Assembly (NCBI GenBank): GCA_041567315.1
Contig: JBFGCA010000102.1
Span: forward strand, 1 to 18,182
Origin: JBFGCA01 sp041567315
Lineage (GTDB): Bacteria; Acidobacteriota; Thermoanaerobaculia; Multivoradales; JAHEKO01
Length of the DNA: 18,182 nt
Direction of reading: 5' to 3'
In this document: positions 1 to 7,002 of the stretch, piece after piece
Layout: each line of letters opens with the position of its first letter
How positions within the stretch are numbered: position 1 is the first letter of the stretch
Made by a program: the position numbers and the translations under genes
The notes under the pieces: model-generated
What the model was told of the DNA's origin: nothing
Seen by the model: the letters and a program-made list of their open reading frames with translations, nothing else
The model's database searches: none

Positions 1-710
1 CACGCGAGTACTTCGTGGTCGGCAAGCAATGGATGTGGAAGTTCCAGCACCCCCAGGGCAAGCGCGAGATCAACGACCTGCACGTCCCGCTGGGCCAGCC
101 GATCAAGCTGACCATGACCTCGGAGGACGTCATCCACTCGTTCTTCGTGCCCGCCTTCCGGGTCAAGGCCGACGTGCTACCGGGCCGCTACACGACGGTC
201 TGGTTCGAGCCCGACCGGGTCGGCACCTATCACCTGTTCTGCGCCGAGTACTGCGGCGCCGAGCACTCGCGGATGGGCGGCTCGATCGTGATCATGGAGC
301 CGGCGGCCTACGAGGAGTGGCTGGCCGGCGGGCTGCCGCGGCAGAGCGTCGTCGCCTCGGGCGCCGAGCTGTTCACCGCCAAGGCCTGCGACACCTGCCA
401 CCGTCCCGACTCGGCGACGCTGGCCCCCATTCTCCACGGCGTGTGGGGCCACGAGGTGGAGCTGGCCAGCGGCGAGAAGGTCGTGGTCGACGCCGATTAC
501 GTCCGCGAGTCGATCCTCAACCCGACGGCCAAGATGGTCGCCGGCTACAACCCCGTGATGCCCACCTACCAGGGGCAGCTCAGCGAGGAGGAGCTGGTGC
601 AGCTCATCACCTACATCCGGTCCCTCGGCGAGAAGGACGGCGAGAAACACGGCGCGGGGCACGGCGAGCCCGACGACGACGCCGTGCCCGCCCCGGAGGC
701 CGCCCCATGA
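1..710 (+). CDS. coxB: Cytochrome c oxidase subunit II with fused cytochrome c domain (caa3 type), 5'-partial
   Basis: This is the C-terminal part of the electron-entry subunit of a haem-copper oxidase. It takes electrons from reduced cytochrome c on the outer face of the membrane and passes them to subunit I. The reading frame is open from the left edge (codons begin at base 3), so the N-terminal membrane hairpin lies outside the window. Counting from the Val codon at 15, the CuA ligands are visible: His41 in VIHSFF, then Cys76, Glu78, Cys80, His84 and Met87 in CAEYCGAEHSRM. A class I cytochrome c domain follows, with haem-binding CDTCH at 125-129 and a likely Met ligand in NPVMPTY. That fusion defines caa3-type enzymes. 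The tail is acidic and histidine-rich. The stop overlaps the subunit I start (ATGA, 707-710), so the two are probably translationally coupled. Identity is secure; only the true start is unseen. Confidence 0.96.
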   Translation, partial: REYFVVGKQWMWKFQHPQGKREINDLHVPLGQPIKLTMTSEDVIHSFFVPAFRVKADVLPGRYTTVWFEPDRVGTYHLFCAEYCGAEHSRMGGSIVIMEPAAYEEWLAGGLPRQSVVASGAELFTAKACDTCHRPDSATLAPILHGVWGHEVELASGEKVVVDADYVRESILNPTAKMVAGYNPVMPTYQGQLSEEELVQLITYIRSLGEKDGEKHGAGHGEPDDDAVPAPEAAP

Positions 711-2335
711 CCGCCGCCACCGCCACCACCGGCCCCCGCCGGCTCCACTACCTCAACGTCGACTACGGGGTGCGCTCCTGGCTGCTCACCCAGGACCACA
801 AACGGATCGCCATCCTCTACCTGGTCTCGGTCTCGTTCTTCTTCGTCGTCGGCGGGCTGATGGCGGCCCTGGTGCGGTTCGAGCTGGCGACGCCGGCCGG
901 CGACTTCGTGCAGCCGGACACCTACAACCGGCTGTTCACCATGCACGGCGTGATCATGATCTTCCTGTTCCTGATCCCGTCGATCCCGGCGGTGCTGGGC
1001 AACTTCCTGCTACCGATCATGATCGGCGCCCGCGACCTGGCCTTCCCCAAGCTCAACCTGGCGAGCTGGTACGTCTACAACGTCGGCGCGCTGCTGATGA
1101 CCTGGGCGCTGCTCGAGGGCGGCGCCGACACCGGCTGGACCTTCTACACCCCCTACAGCTCGACCTACGCCAACAGCGAGGTCATCCTCACCGCCCTGGG
1201 CGCCTTCGTGGTCGGCTTCTCGTCGATCATGACCGGCCTCAACTTCATCGTCACCATCCACCGCATGCGGGCGCCGGGGCTGACCTGGTTCCGGCTGCCG
1301 CTGTTCGTGTGGGCGCATTACGCTACCAGCCTGATCCAGATCCTCGGCACCCCGGTGCTGGCCATTGCCGTGCTGCTGGTGGCCGCCGAGCGGCTGCTCC
1401 GGATCGGCATCTTCGATCCCGCGCTGGGCGGCGACCCGGTGCTGTTCCAGCACCTGTTCTGGTTCTACTCGCACCCGGCGGTCTACATCATGATCCTGCC
1501 CTCGATGGGGGTGATCAGCGAGCTGGTCACCGCCTTCACCCGCAAGCGGATCTTCGGCTACAAGTTCGTGGCCTTCGCCAGCGTCGCCATCGCCGTGCTC
1601 GGCTTCCTGGTCTGGGGCCACCACCTGTTCGTGAGCAGCCAGTCGGTGTTCGCCGGGGTGGTCTTCTCGGTGCTCAGCATGCTGGTGGCCGTGCCCTCGG
1701 CGGTCAAGGTCTTCAACTGGACGGCGACCCTGTACCAGGGCTCGATCTCCTGGGACACGCCGATGATCTACGCCCTGGGCTTTATCGGGCTGTTCGTCAT
1801 CGGCGGGCTGACCGGCACCATGCTCGCGACCCTGGGGATCGACATCCACGTCCACGACACCTACTTCGTGGTCGCCCATTTCCACTACATCATGGTCGGC
1901 GGCGCCATCATGGGCTATCTGGGCGGACTGCATTTCTGGTGGCCCAAGATCACCGGCCGTCTGTACAACGTGTTCTGGTCCAAGATCTCGGCCGGGCTGG
2001 TGTTCATCGGCTTCAACCTGACGTTCTTCCCGCAGTTCATCCTCGGCTACCTGGGGATGCCGCGCCGCTACCACGCCTACCCGGAAGAGTTCCAGGTGCT
2101 CAACGTGCTGTCCTCGGCCGGCGCCACCATCCTGGGGGTGGGCTACCTGCTGCCGCTCGTCTACTTCATCTGGTCGATGCGCTACGGGCAGCGGGCCGGC
2201 GCCAACCCGTGGGGGGCCTACGGGCTGGAGTGGCAGGTCCCCTCGCCGCCGCCCACCCACAACTTCGAGGAGGCGCCGGTGGTCACCCACGAGGCCTACG
2301 ACTACACTTCCGTCGATCTCGAGAAGGTCGCCTGA
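707..2335 (+). CDS. coxA: Cytochrome c oxidase subunit I, A2-type (YSHPAVY)
   Basis: This 542-residue catalytic subunit reduces O2 to water and pumps protons; it is integral in the cytoplasmic membrane with about 12 helices. Visible ligands are His80 (low-spin haem, TMHG), His256 (CuB) with Tyr260 in YSHPAVY, His305-His306 (CuB, GHHLF), His391 (high-spin haem) and His393 (low-spin haem). Lys334 in VPSAVKVFNW matches the K-channel lysine and Asp110 in GARDLAFP the D-channel aspartate. The helix-VI glutamate of classical HPEVY enzymes is replaced by Ala258, and Tyr254-Ser255 precede the histidine. This is the A2 signature known from Thermus and Rhodothermus caa3 oxidases. I chose the ATG at 707 because GGAGG lies 7 nt upstream and the homologous N-terminus (LTQDHKRIAILY) follows closely. 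An open frame reaching back to 29 is antisense-like noise over coxB. Confidence 0.98.
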   Translation: MTAATATTGPRRLHYLNVDYGVRSWLLTQDHKRIAILYLVSVSFFFVVGGLMAALVRFELATPAGDFVQPDTYNRLFTMHGVIMIFLFLIPSIPAVLGNFLLPIMIGARDLAFPKLNLASWYVYNVGALLMTWALLEGGADTGWTFYTPYSSTYANSEVILTALGAFVVGFSSIMTGLNFIVTIHRMRAPGLTWFRLPLFVWAHYATSLIQILGTPVLAIAVLLVAAERLLRIGIFDPALGGDPVLFQHLFWFYSHPAVYIMILPSMGVISELVTAFTRKRIFGYKFVAFASVAIAVLGFLVWGHHLFVSSQSVFAGVVFSVLSMLVAVPSAVKVFNWTATLYQGSISWDTPMIYALGFIGLFVIGGLTGTMLATLGIDIHVHDTYFVVAHFHYIMVGGAIMGYLGGLHFWWPKITGRLYNVFWSKISAGLVFIGFNLTFFPQFILGYLGMPRRYHAYPEEFQVLNVLSSAGATILGVGYLLPLVYFIWSMRYGQRAGANPWGAYGLEWQVPSPPPTHNFEEAPVVTHEAYDYTSVDLEKVA

Positions 2336-2346
2336 AGGAGGGGTTG

Positions 2347-3015
2347 ATGGCGATCCGAGACAGCGCTCGCGACGATCGCGCCTGGGGGCTGGCGCATCAC
2401 TTCGACAGCCTCGATCAGCAGCGCGACGCCTCCTACGTGGGGATGTGGGTCTTCCTGGTCACCGAGATCATGTTCTTCGGCGGCGTCTTCCTGGCCTACA
2501 TCATCTACCGCAGCGCCCACCCCCGCGCCTTCGCCCTCGGCAGCCACGAGCTGGACATCACCCTGGGCGCCTTCAACACCGCGGTGCTCATCGCCAGCAG
2601 CCTGACCATGGCGCTGGCGGTGTGGGCGGCGCAGCTCGGCCGCCGGCGGGCGATCGCCCTGTTCCTGCTGCTGACCATCCTGCTGGGCGGCGTCTTCCTG
2701 GGCGTCAAGGTGGTGGAGTACGGGGCCAAGTTCGAGCACCACCTGTTCCCGGGTCCCGAGTTCCACTTCGAGGGTCCCGAGGCCCCCTACGTCGAGATGT
2801 TCTTCAACCTCTATTTCGCGATGACCGGCCTGCACGCCGCCCACATGGTGATCGGCATCGGCGTCCTGCTGGTGGTGATGGTGCTGGCGCTCCGCGGCCG
2901 CTTCTCGCCCCAGAACCACAACCTGGTCGAGGGGGTGGGGCTCTACTGGCACTTCGTGGACATCGTCTGGATCTTCCTGTTCCCGCTGCTCTATCTGCTG
3001 GGACGCCACATCTGA
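2347..3015 (+). CDS. coxC: Cytochrome c oxidase subunit III
   Basis: This 222-residue integral membrane subunit stabilises subunit I and supports proton uptake in haem-copper oxidases. The N-terminus is soluble (about 30 residues). About five to six hydrophobic helices follow, beginning with MWVFLVTEIMFFGG, which carries the conserved membrane glutamate. The family hallmark GLYWHFVDIVWIFLFPLLY sits at the C-terminus, and FNLYFAMTGLHAAHM marks another conserved helix. The ATG at 2347 has a strong AAGGAGG site immediately after the coxA stop (11-nt gap). The gene belongs to the coxB-coxA-coxC-subunit IV operon and is followed 14 nt later by subunit IV. Length and motifs are normal for the family. 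Confidence 0.97.
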   Translation: MAIRDSARDDRAWGLAHHFDSLDQQRDASYVGMWVFLVTEIMFFGGVFLAYIIYRSAHPRAFALGSHELDITLGAFNTAVLIASSLTMALAVWAAQLGRRRAIALFLLLTILLGGVFLGVKVVEYGAKFEHHLFPGPEFHFEGPEAPYVEMFFNLYFAMTGLHAAHMVIGIGVLLVVMVLALRGRFSPQNHNLVEGVGLYWHFVDIVWIFLFPLLYLLGRHI

Positions 3016-3029
3016 CGGAGAGCGTCGCC

Positions 3030-3329
3030 ATGTCCGAGCACGTCACCTCGATCCGGGCCTACGTCCTCGTCTTCCTGGCGCTGATGGTGCTGACCGCCGT
3101 CACCGTGGCGGTGGCCTTCCTCCACCTGGGGCCGCTCAACGACGTCGCGGCGCTGAGCATCGCGGTCATCAAGGCGGTGCTGGTGGTGCTCTTCTTCATG
3201 CACGTCTACCGCTCCAGCCCGCTCGCCAAGCTGGTGGTGGTGGCCGGCTTCCTCTGGCTGCTGATCCTGGTCGCCTTCACGCTGAGCGACTATCTGACCC
3301 GCGCCCCGCTGGGCAGCGTGCTCGGGTAG
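3030..3329 (+). CDS. Small cytochrome c oxidase subunit IV (prokaryotic, CtaF/CyoD-like)
   Basis: This 99-residue protein has three predicted membrane helices (about residues 10-31, 36-58 and 65-88). The core FFMHVYRSSPLAKL, followed by SDYLTR, is typical of the bacterial subunit IV family (COX4_pro type), which packs against subunits I and III and helps assembly. The ATG at 3030 is preceded by GGAG with a 9-nt spacer. It starts 14 nt after the coxC stop and is the last visible gene of the oxidase operon. The next gene is convergent from the minus strand, with only 27 nt between the two stops and no clear hairpin-plus-T-run terminator. A much longer open frame starting at 2445 in this phase is out-of-frame coxC and is not real. 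Confidence 0.92.
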   Translation: MSEHVTSIRAYVLVFLALMVLTAVTVAVAFLHLGPLNDVAALSIAVIKAVLVVLFFMHVYRSSPLAKLVVVAGFLWLLILVAFTLSDYLTRAPLGSVLG

Positions 3330-3356
3330 CGCCCGCCGTTCATCGGCCCCGCGCGC

Positions 3357-3689
3357 TCAGCCGGCGGTGAACACGACCAGCACCTGGAGCAGCAGAACGC
3401 CCAGCACCAGCAGGACGAGGGGGGCCAACCCGCGGAGTCGCCAGCCGGCGGCGAGCCGCCGCCAGCCGGCCAGCGTCAGCGGCACCAGGGCCAGCGCCAG
3501 CAGGACGGCCAGACCCAGCGGCAGGATCACCAGGTCGGCCAGCGCCAGCGCCCCTTCGACGGTGCGGCGCTCGCCCGGTGCAGCGAGCAGCAGCCCGAGG
3601 GCGACGGCAGCGCAGGCCACCCAGCCCCAGAACAGCGCCGCCACCAGCCGCTGGAGGCCACCGCCGCGCCCCGACGTCGGCTCGGACAT
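3357..3689 (-). CDS. Small hydrophobic membrane protein, function unknown
   Basis: I do not recognise this 110-residue protein. It has three strongly hydrophobic segments (about residues 14-36, 48-76 and 84-109) separated by short Arg-rich loops, so it should be a three-helix inner-membrane protein with positively charged cytoplasmic loops. The ATG at 3689 lies 6 nt after the stop of the SnoaL-like gene, so the two are probably one transcript. The ribosome binding site is weak (GAG about 6 nt upstream), and coupling to the upstream gene may matter. It is the last gene of a minus-strand group (dinB-like, SnoaL-like, this gene) that converges on the oxidase operon. No catalytic motif is visible. 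Confidence 0.7.
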   Translation of the reverse strand: MSEPTSGRGGGLQRLVAALFWGWVACAAVALGLLLAAPGERRTVEGALALADLVILPLGLAVLLALALVPLTLAGWRRLAAGWRLRGLAPLVLLVLGVLLLQVLVVFTAG

Positions 3690-3695
3690 CGAAGC

Positions 3696-4199
3696 TCAGG
3701 CCCCCCCGGTCTCGCCCGGTCCACCGGTCGCGCCCGGCGCGCGGCGCGCCGGCGACGCGGCCCCGGCGTAGTCCAGCAGGCCGGTCTGGAAGATCATCTT
3801 CCAGCCGGCGTCGGTCCGCGTGTAGACCTTGCAGGCGCGCCCCAGCCAGTGGAAGTCACCGCCGTCGGGGCGCTGCCAGAGGGTGTCGACGTCCACCACC
3901 GCAAAGCCGCCGTCGCCCTCCCGCGAGACGACGATCTTGACCAACCGCCGCCGGTTGTGGACCAGCCGGTGGCCGTCGAACAGCTCCTGCCAGCCGCGCC
4001 GCCAGCGCGCGGCGTCGAAGCGGCCCAGCTCGAGCACCCAGTCGCGGGGATCGTGGGCGGTCGGGTCGGGCGGCCACGGCCAGACCATGTCGGGGTGCAT
4101 CAGCGCGATCAGCGCCGCCGCGTCCTGGCGGTCCCAGGCCCGGGTCTCGCGGTCGACCAGCTCGCGGATCGCCGCCTCGGCCGCCGCGGTGGCGCTCAC
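3696..4199 (-). CDS. SnoaL/NTF2-like (DUF4440-type) protein
   Basis: This 167-residue protein fits the NTF2-like cone fold. It opens with helix AAIRELVDRETRAWDRQD, then LIALMHPDMVWPWPP, and has late beta strands FAVVDVDTLWQ, ACKVYTRTDAGWKMIFQTGLL, the usual ending of SnoaL/DUF4440 proteins. Members include isomerases, hydratases and many small-molecule-binding proteins of unknown role, so no substrate can be named. I chose the GTG at 4199 because GGAG lies about 8 nt upstream, it sits 13 nt after the upstream stop, and the conserved domain begins soon after. An in-frame ATG at 4232 would overlap the DinB-like gene by 20 nt and add only low-complexity residues. The C-terminus after GLLDYAG is a Gly/Pro/Ala-rich tail. 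Confidence 0.78.
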   Translation of the reverse strand: MSATAAAEAAIRELVDRETRAWDRQDAAALIALMHPDMVWPWPPDPTAHDPRDWVLELGRFDAARWRRGWQELFDGHRLVHNRRRLVKIVVSREGDGGFAVVDVDTLWQRPDGGDFHWLGRACKVYTRTDAGWKMIFQTGLLDYAGAASPARRAPGATGGPGETGGA

Positions 4200-4212
4200 C
4201 GTCGCCGCTCCG

Positions 4213-4701
4213 CTACCAGGTAGCCCCGCCACCCGGCGGTGGCCAGGCGCCGAGCCGCCGGCGCAGCGCCGCCACCTGGCCCACGTGGTAGCTGTTGTGA
4301 CTGGCGATCAGCTGCAGGATCTCGAGCGCGGTCTTGCCCTTCAGATCGGCCGCCAGGCTCCCCTCGCCGGCCCGCTCGGCCAGCGACTCGAGTCCACTGC
4401 GGAACCTGGCGACCGCACCCTCCCACTCGGCCGCCGTCGCCGGCTGCTCGTCTCCCGGCCAGCTCAGCTCGGCGTGCTCGGGAGTCCGAGGCTTGTCGCC
4501 ACCCAGCCATTGGAGCGCGAACTCCTGCCAGTAGACCAGGTGGTTGACGATCTGGAAGATCGAGTGCGAGTCCCCGTCGGGACGCTCACCGGCCAGCTTC
4601 CAGTCGAGACCATCGAGCGCGCCCAGCGTTTCGACGTGAGCACCGCGGCCGGTCAGCGCCTGCCGGACGATCGCGGTGACCAGCTCCGAGGCATCGGTCA
4701 T
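4213..4701 (-). CDS. DinB-like four-helix metalloprotein
   Basis: This 162-residue protein belongs to the DinB/YfiT-like superfamily of metal-binding four-helix bundles. Several members are thiol-dependent S-transferases (bacillithiol, mycothiol or glutathione) and others are of unknown function. Candidate metal histidines are His in IFQIVNHLVYWQEF and two in IASHNSYHVGQVAALRRRLG, spaced as in the family. The ATG at 4701 has a clear GGAGGT site 5 nt upstream. An ATG-initiated open frame from 4878 is rejected because the extra 59 residues are low-complexity and lie outside the domain. It is probably the first gene of a three-gene unit with the SnoaL-like and membrane-protein genes. Its leader contains a perfect inverted repeat (4744-4761). 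Confidence 0.82.
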   Translation of the reverse strand: MTDASELVTAIVRQALTGRGAHVETLGALDGLDWKLAGERPDGDSHSIFQIVNHLVYWQEFALQWLGGDKPRTPEHAELSWPGDEQPATAAEWEGAVARFRSGLESLAERAGEGSLAADLKGKTALEILQLIASHNSYHVGQVAALRRRLGAWPPPGGGATW

Positions 4702-4743
4702 CCAGCACCTCCGTCCTGTCGTTTCGCTTGTCCTCGTCGCCGA

Positions 4744-4761
4744 GTCGAGCGCTTGCTCGAC
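4744..4761. repeat. Perfect 7-bp inverted repeat in the leader of the DinB-like gene
   Basis: The arms are GTCGAGC (4744-4750) and GCTCGAC (4755-4761) with a 4-nt loop, 43 nt upstream of the DinB-like start codon. It could be an operator or an mRNA hairpin. No T-run follows, so it is not an intrinsic terminator. Confidence 0.4.
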
Positions 4762-4844
4762 AGCGTGGAGCGCCGCATCCGCTGGCGCCCTGCCCGGACT
4801 CTCCGAAGACGGTAGCAGATGAGAGCCCGGCGCCGAGCCGCCTG

Positions 4845-4979
4845 TCAGCCTCGACCTGCCACCAGCAGGTAGCACCACGCGATCAACGGCGACAGCGCCA
4901 GGCTGAGGACCACGCCGATCAAGAAGCCCTTGAAGTGGAAGAAGTAGTCCTTGTAGCCGGGAAGGCCCTCGGTGCCAGG
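4845..4979 (-). other. Possible very small membrane ORF or gene remnant
   Basis: Between two in-frame stops there are 44 codons with strongly GC-ending codon use. They encode GLPGYKDYFFHFKG followed by one hydrophobic helix (FLIGVVLSLALSPLIAWCYLL) and a short VAGRG end. This looks like real protein coding. There is no ATG or GTG at the front. The only usable start is a TTG at 4922 with AAGGG 4 nt upstream, which would give a 25-residue single-helix peptide. Alternatively this is the surviving end of a longer gene that lost its 5' part. It lies 23 nt after the SDR stop on the same strand. I do not recognise a family. Coding is plausible, but the gene model is uncertain. Confidence 0.35.
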
Positions 4980-5002
4980 CTACCGCCCCTTTCCGGGCCC
5001 GC

Positions 5003-5635
5003 CTACCAGCAGACGCCGGGCGTCGCCCGCAGATAGGCGTCGTCGGTCAGCTGGTCGAGCATGAAGGCGGCGACGTCGGCGCGCGAGATCCTCGCCGTCG
5101 CCACGAAGCTGCCAACCTGAGGACCGTGGCGGTAGTTGCCGCGTTTGGACCCGTCGGTCAGCGCGCCGGGGCGGACGATCGTCCAGTCCAGGGTGCTGTC
5201 GCGGACGATCTTCTCCTGCCGCCGCTTGTCCCAGTAGTAGAAGGGCAGGATGACCGGGATCACGAACAGGGTGTAGTAGAGACCCAGGCGGCCAAAGCTC
5301 TCGCCGAGGCCCAGGGAGGTCTCGCACACCAGCCGGCGAATCCCCCAGGCCGTCATCGCCCGCACGACGTGCTCGGTGCCCTGCGACAGGACCCGCGTCG
5401 GACCCAGCCACTGCTTGTGTCCGAGCGCGCAGAGCACCGCCTGCTGCTGCTGGACCGCCACCTCGACCGAGCGGTACTCCAGCACGTCGCCCTGCGCCAC
5501 GGTCAGACCGTCGGGTCGCAGGCGCAGCTTGTCCGGATCGCGGACGAACGCCGTCACCTCGTGACCACGCTCCAACGCCTGGGCCACCAGTTGGCGTCCC
5601 GTGCCACCGGTGGCACCGATCACGAGGACCCGCAT
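5003..5635 (-). CDS. NAD(P)-binding atypical short-chain dehydrogenase (NmrA-like fold)
   Basis: This 210-residue protein has a Rossmann fold starting at residue 1: MRVLVIGATGGTGRQL carries the GxxGxxG dinucleotide-binding loop. LTVAQGDVLE follows at the end of the next strands, then the RRLVCETSLGLG strand and the LDWTIVRPGAL segment typical of atypical SDRs of the NAD(P)-bd_10/NmrA type. The catalytic YxxxK is not in classical position; LYYTLF/YYWDKRRQEK may occupy that region, so a redox-sensing or epimerase-like role is as likely as dehydrogenation. The substrate cannot be told. The ATG at 5635 starts directly at the first beta strand. The gene has its own upstream region, which is strikingly AT-rich and contains several inverted repeats, so it is probably a separately regulated unit. 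Confidence 0.85.
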   Translation of the reverse strand: MRVLVIGATGGTGRQLVAQALERGHEVTAFVRDPDKLRLRPDGLTVAQGDVLEYRSVEVAVQQQQAVLCALGHKQWLGPTRVLSQGTEHVVRAMTAWGIRRLVCETSLGLGESFGRLGLYYTLFVIPVILPFYYWDKRRQEKIVRDSTLDWTIVRPGALTDGSKRGNYRHGPQVGSFVATARISRADVAAFMLDQLTDDAYLRATPGVCW

Positions 5636-5658
5636 CAGCGGTGCTCAGGTTAATACAC

Positions 5659-5719
5659 AACGATCTTTCGTTTGGTGCGATCACTGCAACATTTCCTGTA
5701 ATGTTTTTATTAACAGGAA
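5659..5719. promoter_or_regulatory. AT-rich segment with three inverted repeats upstream of the SDR gene
   Basis: The bases between about 5641 and 5720 are far richer in A and T than the surrounding genes. They hold AACGA/TCGTT (5659-5672, 4-nt gap), AACATT/AATGTT (5688-5705, 6-nt gap) and TTCCTGT/ACAGGAA (5693-5719, 13-nt gap). The last two share bases. Such sites are typical of operators for dimeric repressors, and the segment sits 24-84 nt upstream of the SDR start. A TATTAA-like -10 can be read on the minus strand, but without a convincing -35. The regulator is unknown. Confidence 0.5.
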
Positions 5720-5738
5720 CCCGCCGCCGAGGGCCGGG

Positions 5739-6161
5739 TCAGCGATCGCCCCATTGCGAGACCAGGCCGGCGAGGAGGGTGGCGGCGGCGATCGGCCCCC
5801 CGAAGAGCACCACCGCCGAGCCCAGCACGACCGGCCACAGCTCCGGCGGCCCCTCCATCAGCCGCTCGGGCCCGAGCAGGAAGAAGGCGACCGCCAGCGC
5901 ACCGACGAAACCGGCAGCCAGCAGGGCGCCGTCCCCGAGCCGGTGGGTCCACGAGCCGGGCTGCAGCACGCCGAGCAGGCCGGCCATCAAGCCGACATAG
6001 AGCTGGCTCGCCAGGACCGAGCGCCGCGAAGCGAGCAGCCATGGGACCTCGATGCGTGCCGGTTCGAACCACCGATCCCAGGTGAGGTGGAGTCCCAGGT
6101 GGAGGAGCATGAAGGCGGCCGCGCCCAGCGCCAGGGGCTTCACGAAGCGCCCACCCGGCAC
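5739..6161 (-). CDS. Four-helix membrane protein, function unknown
   Basis: I do not recognise the family of this 140-residue protein. It has four hydrophobic segments (about residues 8-26, 47-67, 77-97 and 110-135), with a polar segment HLTWDRWFEPARIEVPW after the first helix. I chose the GTG at 6161 because GGAGG lies 6 nt upstream, inside the last codons of the ureohydrolase gene, and only 1 nt separates that gene's stop from this start. Translational coupling to the ureohydrolase is therefore very likely, which hints at a shared job such as transport or export of its product; that is inference from position only. It is the last gene of the long minus-strand run, and the AT-rich segment follows. 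Confidence 0.75.
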   Translation of the reverse strand: MPGGRFVKPLALGAAAFMLLHLGLHLTWDRWFEPARIEVPWLLASRRSVLASQLYVGLMAGLLGVLQPGSWTHRLGDGALLAAGFVGALAVAFFLLGPERLMEGPPELWPVVLGSAVVLFGGPIAAATLLAGLVSQWGDR

Positions 6162-6162
6162 G

Positions 6163-7002
6163 TCAGCCCTCCAGCAGTCGCCCCGCCAGCTCCTTGACCA
6201 GCTTGGCGGCCAGGACGGCGGTGATCCCACCGACGTCGCGGCGCGGGTTGAGCTCGACGAGGTCGGCGCCCACCAGGCCGGGCACCCGCCAGATCGCCTC
6301 CAGCACCTCACGGGTGGTGAGGCCGCCGGCCTGGGGGTGCGAGACGCCGGGCGCGAAGGCCGGATCGAGGGCGTCGAGATCGATCGACAGGTAGGTCGGC
6401 GGCGCCAGCTCCAGGCGCGCGAGATCCGACCAGCGCCGCCGCGGGACGACCTCGACCCCGAAGCGCTCGGCCTGCCGGCGCTGGTGGTCGTTGAGGGTAC
6501 GGACGCCGATCTGGACCAGCCGCTCGACGAGGCCCTGCTCCATCACCCGGGCGAAGGCGCAGGCGTGGGAATGGCGATCGCCCTCGAAGCTGTCGTAGAG
6601 GTCCGGATGGGCGTCGAGCAGGACCACCGTCAGCCCGGGGTACCGCGGCCCATAGGCGGCGAGGATCGGGTGGGCGACGCTGTGATCGCCGCCCAGGCAG
6701 ACCAGGCGCGAGCCGGCGGCGAGCCGGGCGGCGACCGCGCTCTCGATCTCCCGCCGGGTCGCCTCGCCGCCGCTGAGCTCGAGGTCGCCGTGGTCGCCGA
6801 ACCGCCCGGCGGTCGCCAGGTCGAGGCCGTCTTCGGTGCTCTGGTTGGACGCCGGCGAGGCGAGGGCGGCGCGGATGGCGCCCGGCCCACCGGCGGCGCC
6901 GCGCTCGAAGCTCGCGGCCTCGTCGGTCGGCAGCCCGAGGAGCTCGACGCGGCCGGCGAAGGGGACGGCTCCCGCGCTCGGTGCGGCCGGCGGCCGGCTC
7001 AA
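6163..7002 (-). CDS. Arginase/agmatinase-family ureohydrolase
   Basis: This 279-residue dimanganese hydrolase cleaves a guanidino or related C-N bond (agmatine, arginine, formiminoglutamate or similar). All family metal ligands are visible: His107 in GGDHS, Asp130, His132 and Asp134 in DAHPDLYD, and Asp208 and Asp210 in SIDLDALDP. The usual APGVSH...GGLT segment follows. The substrate cannot be settled from sequence alone. The PaiA-like acetyltransferase gene immediately upstream makes a polyamine-type substrate such as agmatine attractive. I chose the TTG at 7002 because GGAGGG lies 6 nt upstream and TTG overlaps the upstream stop as TTGA. A larger open frame to 7341 covers the acetyltransferase out of frame and is rejected. 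The hydrolase is also coupled to the membrane protein downstream. Confidence 0.9.
   Translation of the reverse strand: MSRPPAAPSAGAVPFAGRVELLGLPTDEAASFERGAAGGPGAIRAALASPASNQSTEDGLDLATAGRFGDHGDLELSGGEATRREIESAVAARLAAGSRLVCLGGDHSVAHPILAAYGPRYPGLTVVLLDAHPDLYDSFEGDRHSHACAFARVMEQGLVERLVQIGVRTLNDHQRRQAERFGVEVVPRRRWSDLARLELAPPTYLSIDLDALDPAFAPGVSHPQAGGLTTREVLEAIWRVPGLVGADLVELNPRRDVGGITAVLAAKLVKELAGRLLEG

Noticed and set aside
29..706. Upstream extension of the coxA frame to 29
   Set aside because: The extra residues are Arg/Pro-rich noise over coxB. The ATG at 707 has GGAGG and the conserved CoxA N-terminus.
3330..3356. Intrinsic terminator between the convergent oxidase operon and the membrane-protein gene
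   Set aside because: The 27 nt contain no convincing hairpin followed by a T-run on either strand.
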